Assembly: GCA_008638375.1 (NCBI GenBank)
Contig: CM018052.1
Location: 10,838,006 to 10,902,005, forward strand
DNA from: Nyssa sinensis
Lineage: Eukaryota; Streptophyta; Magnoliopsida; Cornales; Nyssaceae
DNA length: 64,000 bases
Direction: 5' to 3'
This document shows positions 1-12,215 of the stretch, piece by piece. The notes beneath the pieces are model-generated. The model did not search any database and had not been told where the DNA came from. It saw only the letters and a program-made list of their open reading frames with translations. How positions within the stretch are numbered: position 1 is the stretch's first letter; the number at the start of each line of letters is the position of its first letter. The translations under genes and the position numbers were made by a program.

Positions 1-339
1 TAATGGCATTTTCATTAGTTTCATAGTATTTGCTATTTTCATATTTCTTTTATCTTTCTTTGCTTGTTTTATTCTATTAATTATGTGCAAAAATACACTA
101 AATTGCAAAGAAGAAATATAGAATTCTTACCATTTTTAATGGTTTTCTCTTTTCATTTTCTTCACCATTTTTATCTTGCATTCTCTATTTATCTCTCTTA
201 GGTGGCATCTCTTACTTTATTCACAATCTCTATTAATGCATAGGGAACTTAGGCGATAAATTTATCAGTTCCCTTAATCTATTTCTAGAATATTGCCACC
301 TCATGAAAAACCATTGCACGGGGTGTTTGCTTCTCAAAC
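1..339. other. Left edge, probable 3' untranslated part of gypsy copy 1
   Basis: No open frame or recognisable domain. By position it lies beyond the integrase end of the minus-strand gypsy element, where gypsy copy 2 carries non-coding repeats and antisense ORFs. The matching 3' LTR would lie left of base 1 and is not visible. AT-rich. Confidence 0.35.
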
Positions 340-575
340 TTTTTTAACATGTGGCACTTGTAATTGATACAATCTTTTATGGGTCTGTGCATTGGAGAAA
401 TGGAACAGACCTGTAGCACTTATAATGGATACAAGATTTTTAAGGATCTGTCATTGGGTGAAATGGAGCAGACTTGTAGCACTTGTAATGGTTACAAGGC
501 TTTTAGGGGTCTATGAGAGAAATTGACCAAACCTGTAGCACTTGTAATGGTTACAAGGCTTGCATAAATGTTCGA
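340..575. repeat. Degenerate tandem repeat, about 60-bp period, 3.5 units
   Basis: Units share a core around 'tgtagcacttgtaatgg' followed by 'ttacaag'. Cores start near 350, 413, 474 and 534. Each later unit holds the short palindrome CTTGTAATGGTTACAAG (7-bp stem, 3-nt loop). The array sits directly behind the integrase end, the same place as the much clearer array at 59655-60166 in gypsy copy 2, although the two array sequences differ. Such arrays are known in the fast-evolving 3' regions of plant Tat-group elements. Confidence 0.6.
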
Positions 576-584
576 TATTCCAAT

Positions 585-1230
585 GTTTAGGTACAAGCTT
601 CTTAGTTAAATCTTCCAACTAATAAGTCATAGGTCTGATGATCTTGGTTACTTTATAAGTTCCTTCCCAATTAGGGGAGAGCTTCCCCATAGTGGGATAT
701 TTAATGTTTGAAAACACCCTTCTCAAGACAAGATCTCTGAGTTAGAAATTGATGGGTTTTAACCCCTTGTTGAAACATTTAGCCATTCTCTATTGGTAGG
801 CTTCAGTCCTAATTTGAGCTTACTCACGTCTTTCTTCCAGTAGGTCCAGATTTTCTACAAGTTGTTGTACATTGGTTTCTTCATCAAAGCAATCTGTTTT
901 AAGGGTCGGCATGCCAATTTCAATAGGAATGATTGCCTCGGTGCCATAAGCGAATGAAAATGGTATTTTGGCAGTTAAGGTTCTTTTAGTAGTTCGGTGC
1001 CTAGAGTACTCTAGGGAGCTCTTCGATCCATCTTTCCTTGGTTTCTTCCAACCTCCTCTTTATTGCTTCGAGAATAGTGCAGTTAGTAACCTCGACTTGC
1101 CCATTAGCTTGAGGATGCCCTGGAGCGAAGAAGTGGTAACTGATGTGTAGGTCTTTACAGAACTTTTTGAATACCTTTCTAGTAAACTGCGTCCCATTGT
1201 TTAAAATAATAACCTGGGGTATACCGAATT
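585..1230 (-). pseudogene. Ty3/gypsy integrase, C-terminal half (gypsy copy 1)
   Basis: The minus-strand translation follows the integrase of gypsy copy 2 (60205-60900) through the core and C-terminal GPY-like module, with many stops and frameshifts. The segment that should read SDNGTQF has Asn in place of the catalytic Asp, so the enzyme would be dead even in frame. The reading is cut at 1230 by the solo LTR at 1231-2496 and resumes at 2497. It is a dead relic of an integrase that would have joined element cDNA to nuclear DNA. Confidence 0.8.
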
Positions 1231-2496
1231 TGTTAGGATGTGTGCCCTCATATCCATGATATTTAATTATTATTTAATATATTTGATTTATTATTGAGTT
1301 TCATATTACCATATGTTTGGATGTTGCTTTATATCATGAGATGATTAGTCATTGAATTGTCATTAGGAGTGGTTCATGTGTATAAATGAGATTTATACGC
1401 AGGAGATATGAACTGATTATATAGGCAATTCTAGAATTGTTCGCGGCTATTGATAAGACTGGACATCTTATCTATAAAGCTATAATATAGTTAACATTTA
1501 TGTGATAAGGTGGTTTATCTCAACCATCAGAGTAGTGGATTCTAGGTTATTGTATTGGAGTATTGGGAATACACTGAACTGGATCACTATAAGAAATGCA
1601 TTATTTGGAACTGTCACCTTCAATTAGTTTTTTATTCACTATTCACAGTAAGCTCTTAATCCTAATAGGATAGTGAACTCAAGTTATGAATAGTAATGAC
1701 TTTGAGTTACCAATGAGTGAGGTCTTTTAGATCAACACGTCGGTATCTTGAAAAGTCATTATCTAGATTGTGGGAACACATATTCTCAAGATGGAATCTT
1801 CACTTTATATATTAAAGAGATGGATATCACCTTTGTGCTAATTCAATGGGTTAATCACTAAAATCTGGATTCGGTCTTTTCAGTAAATTGTTTATTGAAA
1901 TGATGACCAATTGCAAGTGATTAATAATTATTGAATTAGGTTCTTAAAATAATTAGAGGATTAATTTGACAGTATAATATGGAACCCTGATTATGAATAT
2001 CCATGTAGAAGGGCCAACTGCAAAAGTATAGTGTATATGGGTTTACTCTATTCTACTAAGTTGGAGTGCAATTTCAATTATATAGTGGAGTTAATTGAAA
2101 TTAATTAGTCAATTAAAATTAATTATGAGATAATTAAGATTTAATTGATTAATTGGAAGCTAACTTAGTGGGACCCACTAGATCCCTTCTCTTGCCCTAA
2201 TTAAGCCCTATATATATGATATGTAGGGAGCTGCTTATCATAAGTTGTTGTGCTAGACAAAAATAAAAGGTAGCCCACTTTCATGCGATACGGTTTGCCC
2301 AAGGGAAAAGAGGAGAAGACCTAGAGGAGAAAGAGAAGGAAGATTGCATCAATCTTTTCAAGAAGCTTTCTTCAACAATCAAGATTATCAAGAACAAGGT
2401 AATTCTAAATCTTTTTTCAAGATTGTATAATTCATGTAAAAAAAAAGATTCAAATAAATTTTTGAAATCACTTCCGTTGTGGTTACGAACCCAACA
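1231..2496 (+). mobile_element. Solo LTR, 1266 bp, inserted in integrase relic
   Basis: It begins TGTTAGGATG and ends GAACCCAACA, giving TG...CA ends with a short inverted TGTT/AACA. The flanks are GAATT (1226-1230) and GAATC (2497-2501), a 5-bp target duplication with one mismatch. Removing it rejoins the integrase sequence of gypsy copy 1 in register with gypsy copy 2. A TATA-like run sits near 2208-2222, so transcription would run on the plus strand. No coding capacity. The ends look like Ty1/copia or a related LTR, but no internal region remains to classify it. Confidence 0.8.
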
Positions 2497-3251
2497 GAAT
2501 CCACACATAACATTTTTTCAAGTGAAACTCTTTACTTCTACCTCTTTGATGTGGGTTAGTAGTTCGGCTTTTACCCATTTAGAGAAATAGTCAATGGCTA
2601 TTAGTAGGAATCTTCTATTCGGAGGGGTTTTTGGCAATGGCTCTACAATGTCCATTCCCCACTAGGCAAAAGGCCAAAGACTCACAATATGGATGAGTTC
2701 ATGATGAGGTTAATGTTGGTAAGATGCGAAATGTTGACATTTGTCACACTTTCGAATATATTCCTTAGCTTGCTTTAGCATACTGGGCCACTAGTAGCCT
2801 TGAGTCAGTGCTCGATTAGCTATGGTCCTACTGCCGTTATGGTTGCCACATATCCCTTCATGTATCTCGGCTAGGACGTAGTGGGCCTCTTTTAGAGTTA
2901 ATCATTGTAGGAGAGGCTGTGTGTAAGACATTCTGTAAGGTTTTTCTTTAAGAATTAAATATCGAGCTGCCCTAATTCGAATTCTTCTTCCATGATTCTT
3001 GTCTTCTAGAAGCAACCCTTCTTTTAGGTACTGGATGATCGGAGTCATCCAATTCTAAAATTGCTCTGAAATTTGAAAGGATCATACTACTTCAATGCTA
3101 GGTTTTGATTGGTAGGAGATTTTTACCATTGAGTCACTTTCTAGTTTGAGATGGGAGGCCATATTTGCTAAAGCGTCCCTTATAGAGTTCTGGTTTCTTT
3201 CAATCTTCTGAATAGTAAATTTATCGAAAGACTGTTTTAGTGAGTCCACTA
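2497..3251 (-). pseudogene. Ty3/gypsy integrase N-terminal part and RNase H-IN linker (gypsy copy 1)
   Basis: The minus strand shows a decayed HHCC zinc-binding region (about 2700-2900), the start of the integrase core (MDI... and DYFSK-like motifs, about 2530-2680) and, toward 3080-3240, the linker after RNase H. It aligns with 60900-61640 of gypsy copy 2 and is broken by several stops. It is interrupted at 3251 by a 4.2-kb solo LTR and continues into RNase H at 7443. The 5 bp CACTA at 3247-3251 are one side of that insertion's target duplication. Confidence 0.75.
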
Positions 3252-6200
3252 TGTCATGACCCAAGACCCACCCTGTGGGGATCTCGAATCGCGAACCCCG
3301 GCCTGACCCTAGGTGCCGAATTGGGTATCTCAACTTGCTACATAATCAGTGCTACTAACATGCAACAACTAAATAGCGAAAGACTTTAAACAATAAATAA
3401 TAAAGCTACATGTGATATAGATAATGTTCCCAAAATGCGGAATACAAAATTTCTTAATACAACTGTTCATCCCCAAGACGTGGAAAACATGGGAGAGCTA
3501 TAAGACTGTATGTACTAAGTATTACACTACAACTTCAGAAGTGAATGTCCACCTCCTAGATATCAAGCTCTATGGTCTGTTCTCTAGATCTGTGCCTGCA
3601 AAATGTTGTGTAGTATCTGATGAGGTATGAAAATTCAATAAGTAGTCCTTTACTCTGCCATGTGTACAGGTGTATATAAAAATGCTAGCCAATCAATGAA
3701 TATATAACCCAATATCAAATGATAGAAGTCAAATGATAAGGGAATGAATCTGTTGTGCTAACATTTCATACTACTATAGTCATGAGCTATATCGAGTATG
3801 AAATGTAAGCACTCAACTGAAAGCTGTAAAATCTCATGATCATTCAATAACAATATAACATGATCAAGCTATGAATATCAACAATAAAGGATAGTGATAT
3901 CAACTAAATCTGAGATGCACTAATACTGGTGGGGCCCTACTACCCCTTGGGTGCAAAAAGCACCGAGCTCAAAATATAATTCTACATCTCATGCCTTATA
4001 TAGCAACGTAGCTGGTGTTCCTGTGGAACCTTGACCCGAAGGTCGTAATAAGTATCAGATGGAGGTGTGATTGAGCACAAATCCGACACTAATAATATAT
4101 CGGGATCATGCTATCTTCCATGAAGAGTATAATGGAATCATAACTGATTCTAGGCAATATGACGTAACAATAGTTTTCAAGGCCATGGTTACTAGAGTAC
4201 TTAGAATAAAACTGTCTGGTCCTTACGGCCCTAGGTACAAGTGTACAAAAAGAACTCTATGCACAAGTGTACAATCATGATTGAGATATATATGAAAATC
4301 AATAAATGCTTCCCACATGATAGGGCAATATCAATGTGGCTCAATAAATACTAGTATGTATAGAATACAAAAGTAATATGTACAAGAACTATTGACATGG
4401 CTGGAATGTAACATAAGCAGAGATCGAATTTTACGTACCTCTTTCTGTATCTGTCTAGAAAGTCAAACCGTCTTCTCATTTTCTCTTGGCATTCCTATGA
4501 TTCATAAAACGCATCTCAATCTATATGTCTATATAACTAATGCTCTTCATCAAATTTTATGTCTCCTTATTATTTGTATCTCTTTTACTTAAATAGACTC
4601 TACTATTGAATTCAGAATGTCGAACAAGGTCAGTTTAGGCTTTCGCGGAATTCAATTCAGACTTTAGTACTAAAAACGGCAAAACGGTTATTTTGCACTT
4701 TTACGGGTTCTTACTTCTCGAGACATATTTTCACAAATTGGACTCCACGGTTGAGTCTGGAATGCTCGAAATAATAAAAATTTGCTATTCTTTTATTTTA
4801 ACTGGAGTCCGTTTGACTATTTTTGAACTTAGAGGCACATTGGTAATTTTTCCCTTTTAATATATTTAGATTAAATATTATTTTATTACTTGGGTCAATT
4901 CACAATTAACCATAAGTTCTGGGCATAATTATAATTTCACAAAGTTCTATTCTAATTTGAAATAGCCAAACAATAATTAAGTCTAACCTTTGTCTGGTTG
5001 CAGTCAATGTTCCACTGGCACTGAAATCATCATTTAACAACTGCTCCTGGTTCGGCAACATACTGGGGGTCTAACTCCTCCAAACGCTGTACACAAACTA
5101 AGACCAAACATCTGAACCATGCCCCGCTGCATATCTCCAAAATAGCTCTAGACCATCAGTCGTCCAACACAATTGGAGCCTTGCAACCATCCAATTCATA
5201 TACACCCGACACCTTATCATAATAAACTAGCCCACCAAATTACAAGGCATGAGTTGCCGCACCCCTGCAACACCAAACTGAATAAAATCCATTACAGTTT
5301 TCCCAAATTCAAGAATTCTTTGTTCCCTCAATGAGACATAGGCATTTCCCCAACTCTACAACCCAAAAAAATTGAGAACGTGTTCCTATTTTACACCTCC
5401 AACAAAATAGAATCTACAAGACACTGAAGTTTCTCCAATCCTAATATACTCTTTCACCACCACTCTTTTATCCCATAACAAAATCACCCTACCAGCAGAC
5501 CCAAAGGCATTAAGACACAATAAATCAACATACCTGCTATACTAAAGACCTAATCTCTTTACTGGTCATTTGCTCCATTTCCCCATTGCCTTCAATTAGC
5601 AACATCAACTCATCTGTTGTTTCTTTCTCTATCCATCAGGGTCAATCCACAACACAATTGGTTCCCTAATGACCTGCCACAGAAATCCCATTCTACAAAA
5701 TAACGACCTTGGTCCTGCCGGTTCCTCCAAAGGCCAAATCAACTTGAAAACATGTGCTGTTGCCATTGCTACTACTGTTGGAGTGATGTAGCTGTTGCTC
5801 CAGCGGCTGCACCTACATGTGTTCCCCTTTTTCCCAATCTATCTATAAATATCTATCTATATATATGTGTAAAGCAGCCTAGAATTTTCCAAGTTTTCTA
5901 TCACCCAACCTCAGTTGGGCCACTACCGCTACGCTGTCTCACTCCCCACTGCCTATAGCAGTTGCAACCACGGCTAAAATTGCTGCTGCCATGAACTGCT
6001 AATTCCACCATGTTGTCTTCCCACTTGGACTATTGCTTAGACAAATATATCAAACCGCAAGCCTCCAATGACTTTGCTTCTGCGGCACCCAACAACACAA
6101 GCTCCCTGCAACGCTTCCTCACCTGCTGCTACTGCACTTCTGTCTCTCCCTGCCGCTCTCTCTCTCTTTTTTCCACTTTTCTCCTGCTGCACCGCCACAC

Positions 6201-6423
6201 ACACACAAATATATATACTTATATTGTTTTCTTGCACCCTCCTTCTCTCTCCAATTTCTCTTTCAGAAGCTTCGGCTGTACGTTACACTTGCACTGCCCC
6301 TCACACATGTATTTTATATACAATTTTCCCTACTGCACTGCCCCTTTATCTGACTTTGCTTTTCTTTTCTTATTCTCTTTTCTGTTTTCTTTTTCCTGTT
6401 TCTTGTTTTACTTTAGATATTTT

Positions 6424-6455
<32 letters not shown>

Positions 6456-7437
6456 TATATGTTGCAAACACACACCACACCTTTCCACTTGCCGACGCTC
6501 TTTTCTTTTCTTTATTTTTCTCTTTTCCTTGCTGCTTTCTAGTATCTCTTCCTTTTCCTTTTTGTTTTCTTTTCCTTTTTTATTTTTGTCCACTTTAAGC
6601 ACACACCACACGCTGCACACACAGCTCCACTTTTTTTTCTTTCCACTTGCATGCTTATATATATATAATAAAAATTTGCACTATATATATATATATATAC
6701 ATTTATACCATTACCTATATTTATATAATACATATACATACTTTACCGTACATATATTTATACTTATATATATATATATATATTTTTATAATTATATTTA
6801 TATATACATATATATTCTTATATTTATTAAAATACACTGTGCACGTATATCGAGGCATGTACTAGCCTACGTGCATGATTCTCTGTACTGCTCGGGTTTT
6901 ATTGTACGGTACTCCTGGATACTCGGGATTATTTATAATTCACTTCTCGTATTTTTAAATTGTATATTACTAAATTAGTGAATTGTACTATCTATCTCGA
7001 ACTGTGTGCCTATTACGGTACATAGCTTATTATAATAACTCGGGTCTATTTCTGAATTATATTTATCGGCTCCATCTATTCATAGTTGGCTTTTCTTAAT
7101 CTCGTGATTTCCTGATATTATGGATTTCTATTATTTGTCTCAGTATTCATACTCATCACTGTATATTACTCGTCATAATAGCTCGATATATTTTTGGGTC
7201 TACTATTCTAGGTCTGAACCTGGTCTCGATTTACTTTTGATTATATGTTTATTGTTTGGTCAATGCTCAGTATTATTATTTGACTCTTTGGACTTAATTA
7301 GAATTATTCTATTTTATTTGAAACTCATGTTTGGTTACAATTGGTATTACACTACTCGACTCAACCTATCTCGATTTACGTGTACTTAATCGAGTCTACC
7401 TCGATTTACGTGTCATAATCTGGGTCAGGGTATTACA
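3252..7437 (-). mobile_element. Long solo LTR A, Del/Tekay-like, 4186 bp
   Basis: It starts TGTCATGACCC and ends GGGTATTACA. The flanking 5-mers CACTA (3247-3251) and CACTA (7438-7442) match perfectly, and excision restores the RNase H-IN linker of gypsy copy 1. The ends match the other long LTRs in this window (32662, 41641, 46141, and the reverse complement of 21989). By comparison with the element at 41641, whose primer site and polypurine tract give polarity, the LTR is read on the minus strand. The interior holds (TC)n, (CA)n and (TA)n tracts at 6160-6840 and a degenerate copy of the family hairpin at 4740-4758. Long open frames at 6010-6978 are microsatellite artefacts. The Del/Tekay assignment is inferred from LTR length, ends and the related element's primer site. 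Confidence 0.85.
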
Positions 7438-7442
7438 CACTA

Positions 7443-9318
7443 GCTCTGAGTATCTGGTCATTTTGTTATTCGTGGTAGAATATTCTCCCAAAACTTGACT
7501 AACTATAAGCTGAGAGTCAAAAAATGTGTCAAGGTCCAGAACTTCAGATTCTAGAGCTAATTTCATCCCAAGGATAAGTACTTCATACTTGACTTTATTG
7601 TTTAAGGCTCTAAATCCCGAGCTAACGACTTTTTCGGTTATGATCCAATCAAGGGACTGAAGTATTGTACCCACTCCAGAGCCCTTATCTGTAAATGAAC
7701 CGTCGGTGTAGAGTAGCCATACCGAATTGTGTATAGTAGTTTGAGCTTTCGAATGTTGCGTTCCAGTGAATTCTGCTATAAAATATGCTAATACTTTAGC
7801 TTTGATAGCAGTCTGTGGAACATAGGATATGTCAAATTCTCCAAGTTCTATTGACTATTTGACTAGTAGTCTCGAAGTTCAGGTTTATGTAGAACTGGTT
7901 TTAAAGGATATAATGTAGGGATTATGATAGGATGGGCTTGAAAGTATGGTCTAAGCTTTCGAGTAGATATTACCAAGGCTACGACTAGTTTTACAATTTC
8001 GGATTACCTTGTCTCAATGTCTAGAAGTGTTTTAGTAACATAGAAAATAGGCCTCTGAATTCCTTTGTCTTCCCTAACCAACGCAGAGCTGATGGCACTT
8101 TCTGACACAACTAAGTACTAGAATAGTTTTCCTTTGGCACTGATTTTGAAAGGAGTTCGAGGGAGGCTAAGTATTGCTTGAGTTGTTGGAATGCCTCTTC
8201 ACATTCAAAGGTCCATTTTAGGGCCTTACTCCCCCTCAAGGCTTTAAAAAATGGAAGGCACCGATCCATAGAATTAGAGATAAACTAATTCAGGGTTGTT
8301 ATCCTTCCACTCAGCCCTTGAATATCTTTCTTAGTTTTGGGTGATTCTATTTCAATCAGAGCCTTGATCTTTGGGAAACTACGAAACCCATGAATTTTCC
8401 TTTTATGATCCTGAAGGTACATTTTAATGGGTTAAGTTTCATTTTGTGTTTCTTTATGATGCCGAACGTTTAGCTCAAGCGCCAAATGTGTCGCCCTTCT
8501 GAACATTTTTTACCAGCATATCATCGATGTAGACTTCTATTGTATTATCAATCTGGAGGTCAAACATTCTGTTTACAAGCTTTTGGTACGTAGTTCCAGC
8601 ATTTTTCAAACCAAATGGCATCACTCTATAACAATAGAGACCTCGTTTTGATATGAAAAATGTTTTCTCCTAGTTTGGAGGATACATTTGAATTTGATTG
8701 TACCTAGAGTAAGTGTCCATGAAACTCATGAGTTTGTGACCTGCCGTAGTATCAACAAGTTAATCAATTTTGGGAAAAAGAAAGTTGTCTTTAGGACAAT
8801 CTTTGTTAAGGTCGATATAGTCAACACAGACCTTTCATTTGTCATTCTTCTTTTTTGCAAGAACTGTATTGGCAAGCCACTTTGGGTAGAACACTTCTCT
8901 TATCATTCTAACATTAAAAAAACCTCTGGACCTCTTCATTGATGATCTTGTGACGTTCTAGGACAATTGTCATTTTTTATCGTAGTGGGGGGTGGTCTGG
9001 ATCCATCATCAGCTTGTGAAAGATGAAATCAGGATCTATTCCCTCCATATCTCTAGTTTCCCAAGAAAATACCAAAAGGTTGGCTTTTAAAAATTTAATA
9101 ATATCCTTTTTCTCAAAAGGAGACAAAGCTGAGCCAATGTGTATGTACTTTCCTTCTTCTTCAGTGCTATTGAGTATTTTGATAGGCTTCTACATTGGTT
9201 TGACTACATTGTCTCTTCCTTTGGGACTCAATGGCTCTTCAATCTTGGAAGGACATTCTTCTACCTCATGAAGATTAAAAGATAAGGAACTTTCCCTTTC
9301 ATGAGAGTACTGTAATTG
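7443..9318 (-). pseudogene. Ty3/gypsy reverse transcriptase and RNase H (gypsy copy 1)
   Basis: The minus strand carries RT between about 9050 and 8150, with the catalytic YIDD motif near 8520-8560. The connection and first RNase H follow to about 7900, then part of the second RNase H (7443-7674). Order and sequence follow 61700-63540 of gypsy copy 2. Numerous stops and frameshifts show long decay. Immediately upstream, at 9319-9321, is the in-frame amber codon shared by all copies. It would have made cDNA from element RNA. Confidence 0.8.
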
Positions 9319-9324
9319 CTATTT
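9307..9324 (-). promoter_or_regulatory. Amber codon in readthrough-like context (gypsy copy 1)
   Basis: The minus strand reads aaatagcaattacagtac, in frame with protease upstream and RT downstream. The same 18 nt occur at 63533-63550 and 57169-57186 although the neighbouring sequence differs. UAG CAA UUA is the tobamovirus leaky-stop context. Whether readthrough occurs is inference. Confidence 0.5.
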
Positions 9325-9840
9325 GGAAGGCTTTTCTTTTAGTGCGAGGGCATGACATTCCCAGGCAATGGGATGACAACCCTTGATGGTAAGAATTTTA
9401 CTGTTGTGGACATATTTCAAGCACTAATGGAAGGTTAAAGTAATTGCTCACATCTAGTGGATCCAGGGCCTCCTAATAATGACATTATAAGGAGATTTAG
9501 CATTTAAGATCATGTATTCAGAGATCAGTGTCTTCTAGTCGTCTCCATCTCCTATCGTGGTCGGTAGGTCAATTCTTCCCATTGGGACACTGAGACTCCC
9601 CTCGAGTCCTACCATGACAGGAACGGTAGCTCTGATGTCATTGGACTCGAGTTTCATGTGTTTGAAAGGTTCGTAGAATAATACGTTGGTAGAACTTTCA
9701 GTATCTACCAGAACCCTTCTGATCTCAAAATTAGCAATTTTGAGTGAGATGATAAGAGCATTGCTGTGGGGACAATGTATCCCATTAAGGTCCAATTCAG
9801 AGAACTGGATCTGAGGTTCTAACTTCACCTTTTTCTCAAT
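9322..9840 (-). pseudogene. Ty3/gypsy aspartic protease (gypsy copy 1)
   Basis: A 97-codon open stretch at 9535-9828 on the minus strand matches the protease region of gypsy copy 2. It includes the HCPHSNA segment, the IANFEIRRVLVDT strand and the SSTNVLF turn. The active-site triad DTG reads DTE here, a Gly-to-Glu change expected to kill catalysis. The C-terminal part, down to the amber codon at 9319-9321, carries more stops. The normal job is cutting Gag-Pol. Confidence 0.75.
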
Positions 9841-11640
9841 GGTCGAGATCTAATGATGTGGGGCTCTGCCCTTGCCTTTCGAGCATATCTTTTCCTTGCT
9901 CTGTTAGGCATCCCTGTTATCGTATTGTCAGCATGGAGCATAAAGATGACTTGATTATTTTTTCATTATTGATCATTCTGAACTTCCCTCTGTTCAGGCC
10001 ATTATTCTTGCCTCTTTTGAGGTGGTCTTTTGTCACGGGGGTTTTACCTCCCGTTTTGGCGAACGAACTCTCTTGGTCGTCCTCTCTTGATGAGATGCTC
10101 TATTTCCTACTTCAGAGCCCTACACTCCTTAGTCGCGTGCCCGTGCTCCTTATAGAAATCACAATACTTGTTTTGAGTCCTAGAGTCGAGGTGGCTTTTT
10201 AGTGGCTCCGACCACCTTTGGTTTTCACTAGTCTCAATCTGTTGGAGTATGTGGGTAAAAGAGGCATTCAGAAGGGTATAAGTCTCATACCTTCCAGAGT
10301 TAGAGTTGTTCTGGACTCTAGGTATTGTTCTTTTGTTGGGACTCCCGATCATTTTCTTATTAGTGCTAATATCCCTCTTCTGAACTTGCTTATTCTTCTG
10401 AGCTTGTTCTTTTGCTTTCCGGAATAAGGTTTTTGTATCTTCGAGATTAATATACTTTTGCACTCTATCCATGAGTGTTGTCATATCGATAGAAGGATTC
10501 TTAGTCAAGGAATGCTAGAAGCATCCAGGCCCAAGGCCTGAAGTGAGGGCGGCCACTAGGAAACTTGAATTACAATCGGTTATCTCCTTACGCTCGGTAT
10601 TAAAATGAGCGATGTACTCCCGAAGTGATTCTCCCTTTGCTTGCTTCATAATTAGCATGAATTCTGGTCTTTTTCTCAACTTCTTGCTTGTTAAGAATAG
10701 GTCGAGAAATAACCTACTAAGCTCATAAAAGTTGTTGATCGATTTTTGGGGAAGATTGTGAAATCATTTAAGCGCAGTACCCTTAGGCTGGTTACAAGCG
10801 TTCGACACATGAAGGCATCAGTAGCCCCGTGCAGAGCTATTGTCTTCTGATAGTGAGATAAGTGACCTCCAAGGTCCTCAAACCTATCGTAGAGAGTGAA
10901 TTTTGGAACAATAAATTTCTTGGGTCGCTCTTCTATTATTATGGCAAAAGTGAATGGCGTTGAAAACTGCCGAGCAGTTTACTTAGCTCGTCTTGCTCTA
11001 GAGGGGTGTGTAACCTCTTGGTTGAGATCGTCTGATACTGAGAGTTTGCTATCTCCTCTACCCTTTGAGGGGTTTTGGGTAAGACTTGTTGTGCGATTAG
11101 TACACGTTGTTGGTCTTGTCCTGTGCCTCCAGGTCCTGGATTTATGAGAGGAATTTGTCCGGTGTTAGTAGGAGGACGCTGCTTTCCCAAAACTAGGGTC
11201 TCGAGAGGTTGGAATTCTTGCGGTGTTGGATTGGCTCCAGAGGCCGTTAAAATTGGTATCCTCGTTCTGCTCTAGTAGTAGATAGCAGGATGAAACGTGG
11301 GCATTCCTCTCCCTACAGTTGTTGACGACTAGGGATCAGTCCCCATATGAACAGTACCATGTGGATGTATTGGTTAATTACATGTTAGGCAACTCTTCGT
11401 TATGGGATCCTTCGCCCGTGGTGGTGGTAGGAAGTTAAGATCCTCTGTGAACAATGTTAGTAGGAGGATGAGGATTACTCCGTTGGTTTTAAGCCAGTGG
11501 GGCCAGAGCTTGTGACATGGCAGTGAGTTGTTCCTGCATCTGATCGGACTATCGTTGAATCCAATCAAGCTGCTGTTGTAAACGAATGAGCGTTTGTCCT
11601 CTTCCTCTTCAAGTAGAAGGCCGATTCTGAGGGTTTTAGG
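9841..11640 (-). pseudogene. Ty3/gypsy gag (gypsy copy 1)
   Basis: Minus-strand fragments cover the capsid region (about 10530-11000) and the nucleocapsid region. The 10107-10508 stretch ends with a CCHC-like zinc knuckle (CDFYKEHGHATKEC) that would bind element RNA, preceded by a basic, Lys-rich segment. The N-terminal part (10939-11640) is Pro- and Gln-rich with several stops. Position between protease and primer site fits gag. It is too decayed to make a particle protein. Confidence 0.75.
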
Positions 11641-11743
11641 AATTCTATCTAGGACGAAGGTTGGGAACTATTAACTTTTGGAAGAAAAAGACAATAAATT
11701 TGTTGTTTGAAGTAAAAAATAGTAAGAATGATCGTCGTTCTCA

Positions 11744-11757
11744 CAGAAGGCGCCAAA
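11744..11757 (-). other. Primer-binding site-like box
   Basis: The minus strand reads TTTGGCGCCTTCTG just inside the 5' LTR. The TGGCGCC box followed by a T/G-rich stretch is typical of plant Tat/Athila-group gypsy elements. The copia-like and giant-LTR elements in this window use an initiator-Met-type site instead. Confidence 0.65.
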
Positions 11758-11761
11758 CTTA

Positions 11762-12174
11762 TGTTGCTCTTTTCTGGTTGGAAGGCTTCTCGTCCTTAGC
11801 TCCTTGTCAAGAACTTGATGCCAGAAGGTCACCAAGAAGGCTTCGGTGGTAACTACTCTGATGATAAAATTAATAAAAAAAAAATAAAGACAGTAATTAA
11901 AAATAGGAATTAAATATAAATTGAAAATGTACCTCATGACCTTTTTTATAGGCTGTAGATCTTTTAAGTTGAGTAGGATTAAGAATCGTGAAAATAAATC
12001 TATGAAGATATCTTGAAAATAATAATTACCATATTGAGCTTGTATCTTAGGCGTATCATGCCTAGAATATATAATATATTTAATAAGTTTACAAACACGT
12101 GTCATGCCTAGGATACAAGGGATCAACTTTAAACTTATAAAATATGTTATATATCTAGATTCTAGAAAGGCTAG

Positions 12175-12176
<2 letters not shown>
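11762..12176 (-). mobile_element. 5' LTR of gypsy copy 1, outer limit uncertain
   Basis: It starts (as reverse complement) TGTTGCTCTTTTC and aligns with the 3' LTR of gypsy copy 2 at 53664 for about 220 bp, including a minus-strand TATA box (TATAAAAAA, 11942-11950 against TATAAATC at 53854-53861). Beyond about 11990 the two diverge. The outer end is hidden by a (TA)n tract, so no target duplication could be assigned. Confidence 0.6.

Positions 12177-12213
<37 letters not shown>
12177..12213. repeat. (TA)n microsatellite
   Basis: About 18 TA dinucleotides in a row, at the outer side of the gypsy copy 1 LTR. Confidence 0.95.

Positions 12214-12215
<2 letters not shown>

Noticed and set aside
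6010..6978. 322-codon open frame on the plus strand, with other frames overlapping it
   Set aside because: It translates pyrimidine-rich and (CA)n/(TA)n microsatellite text inside solo LTR A; several frames are open at once and no domain is present.
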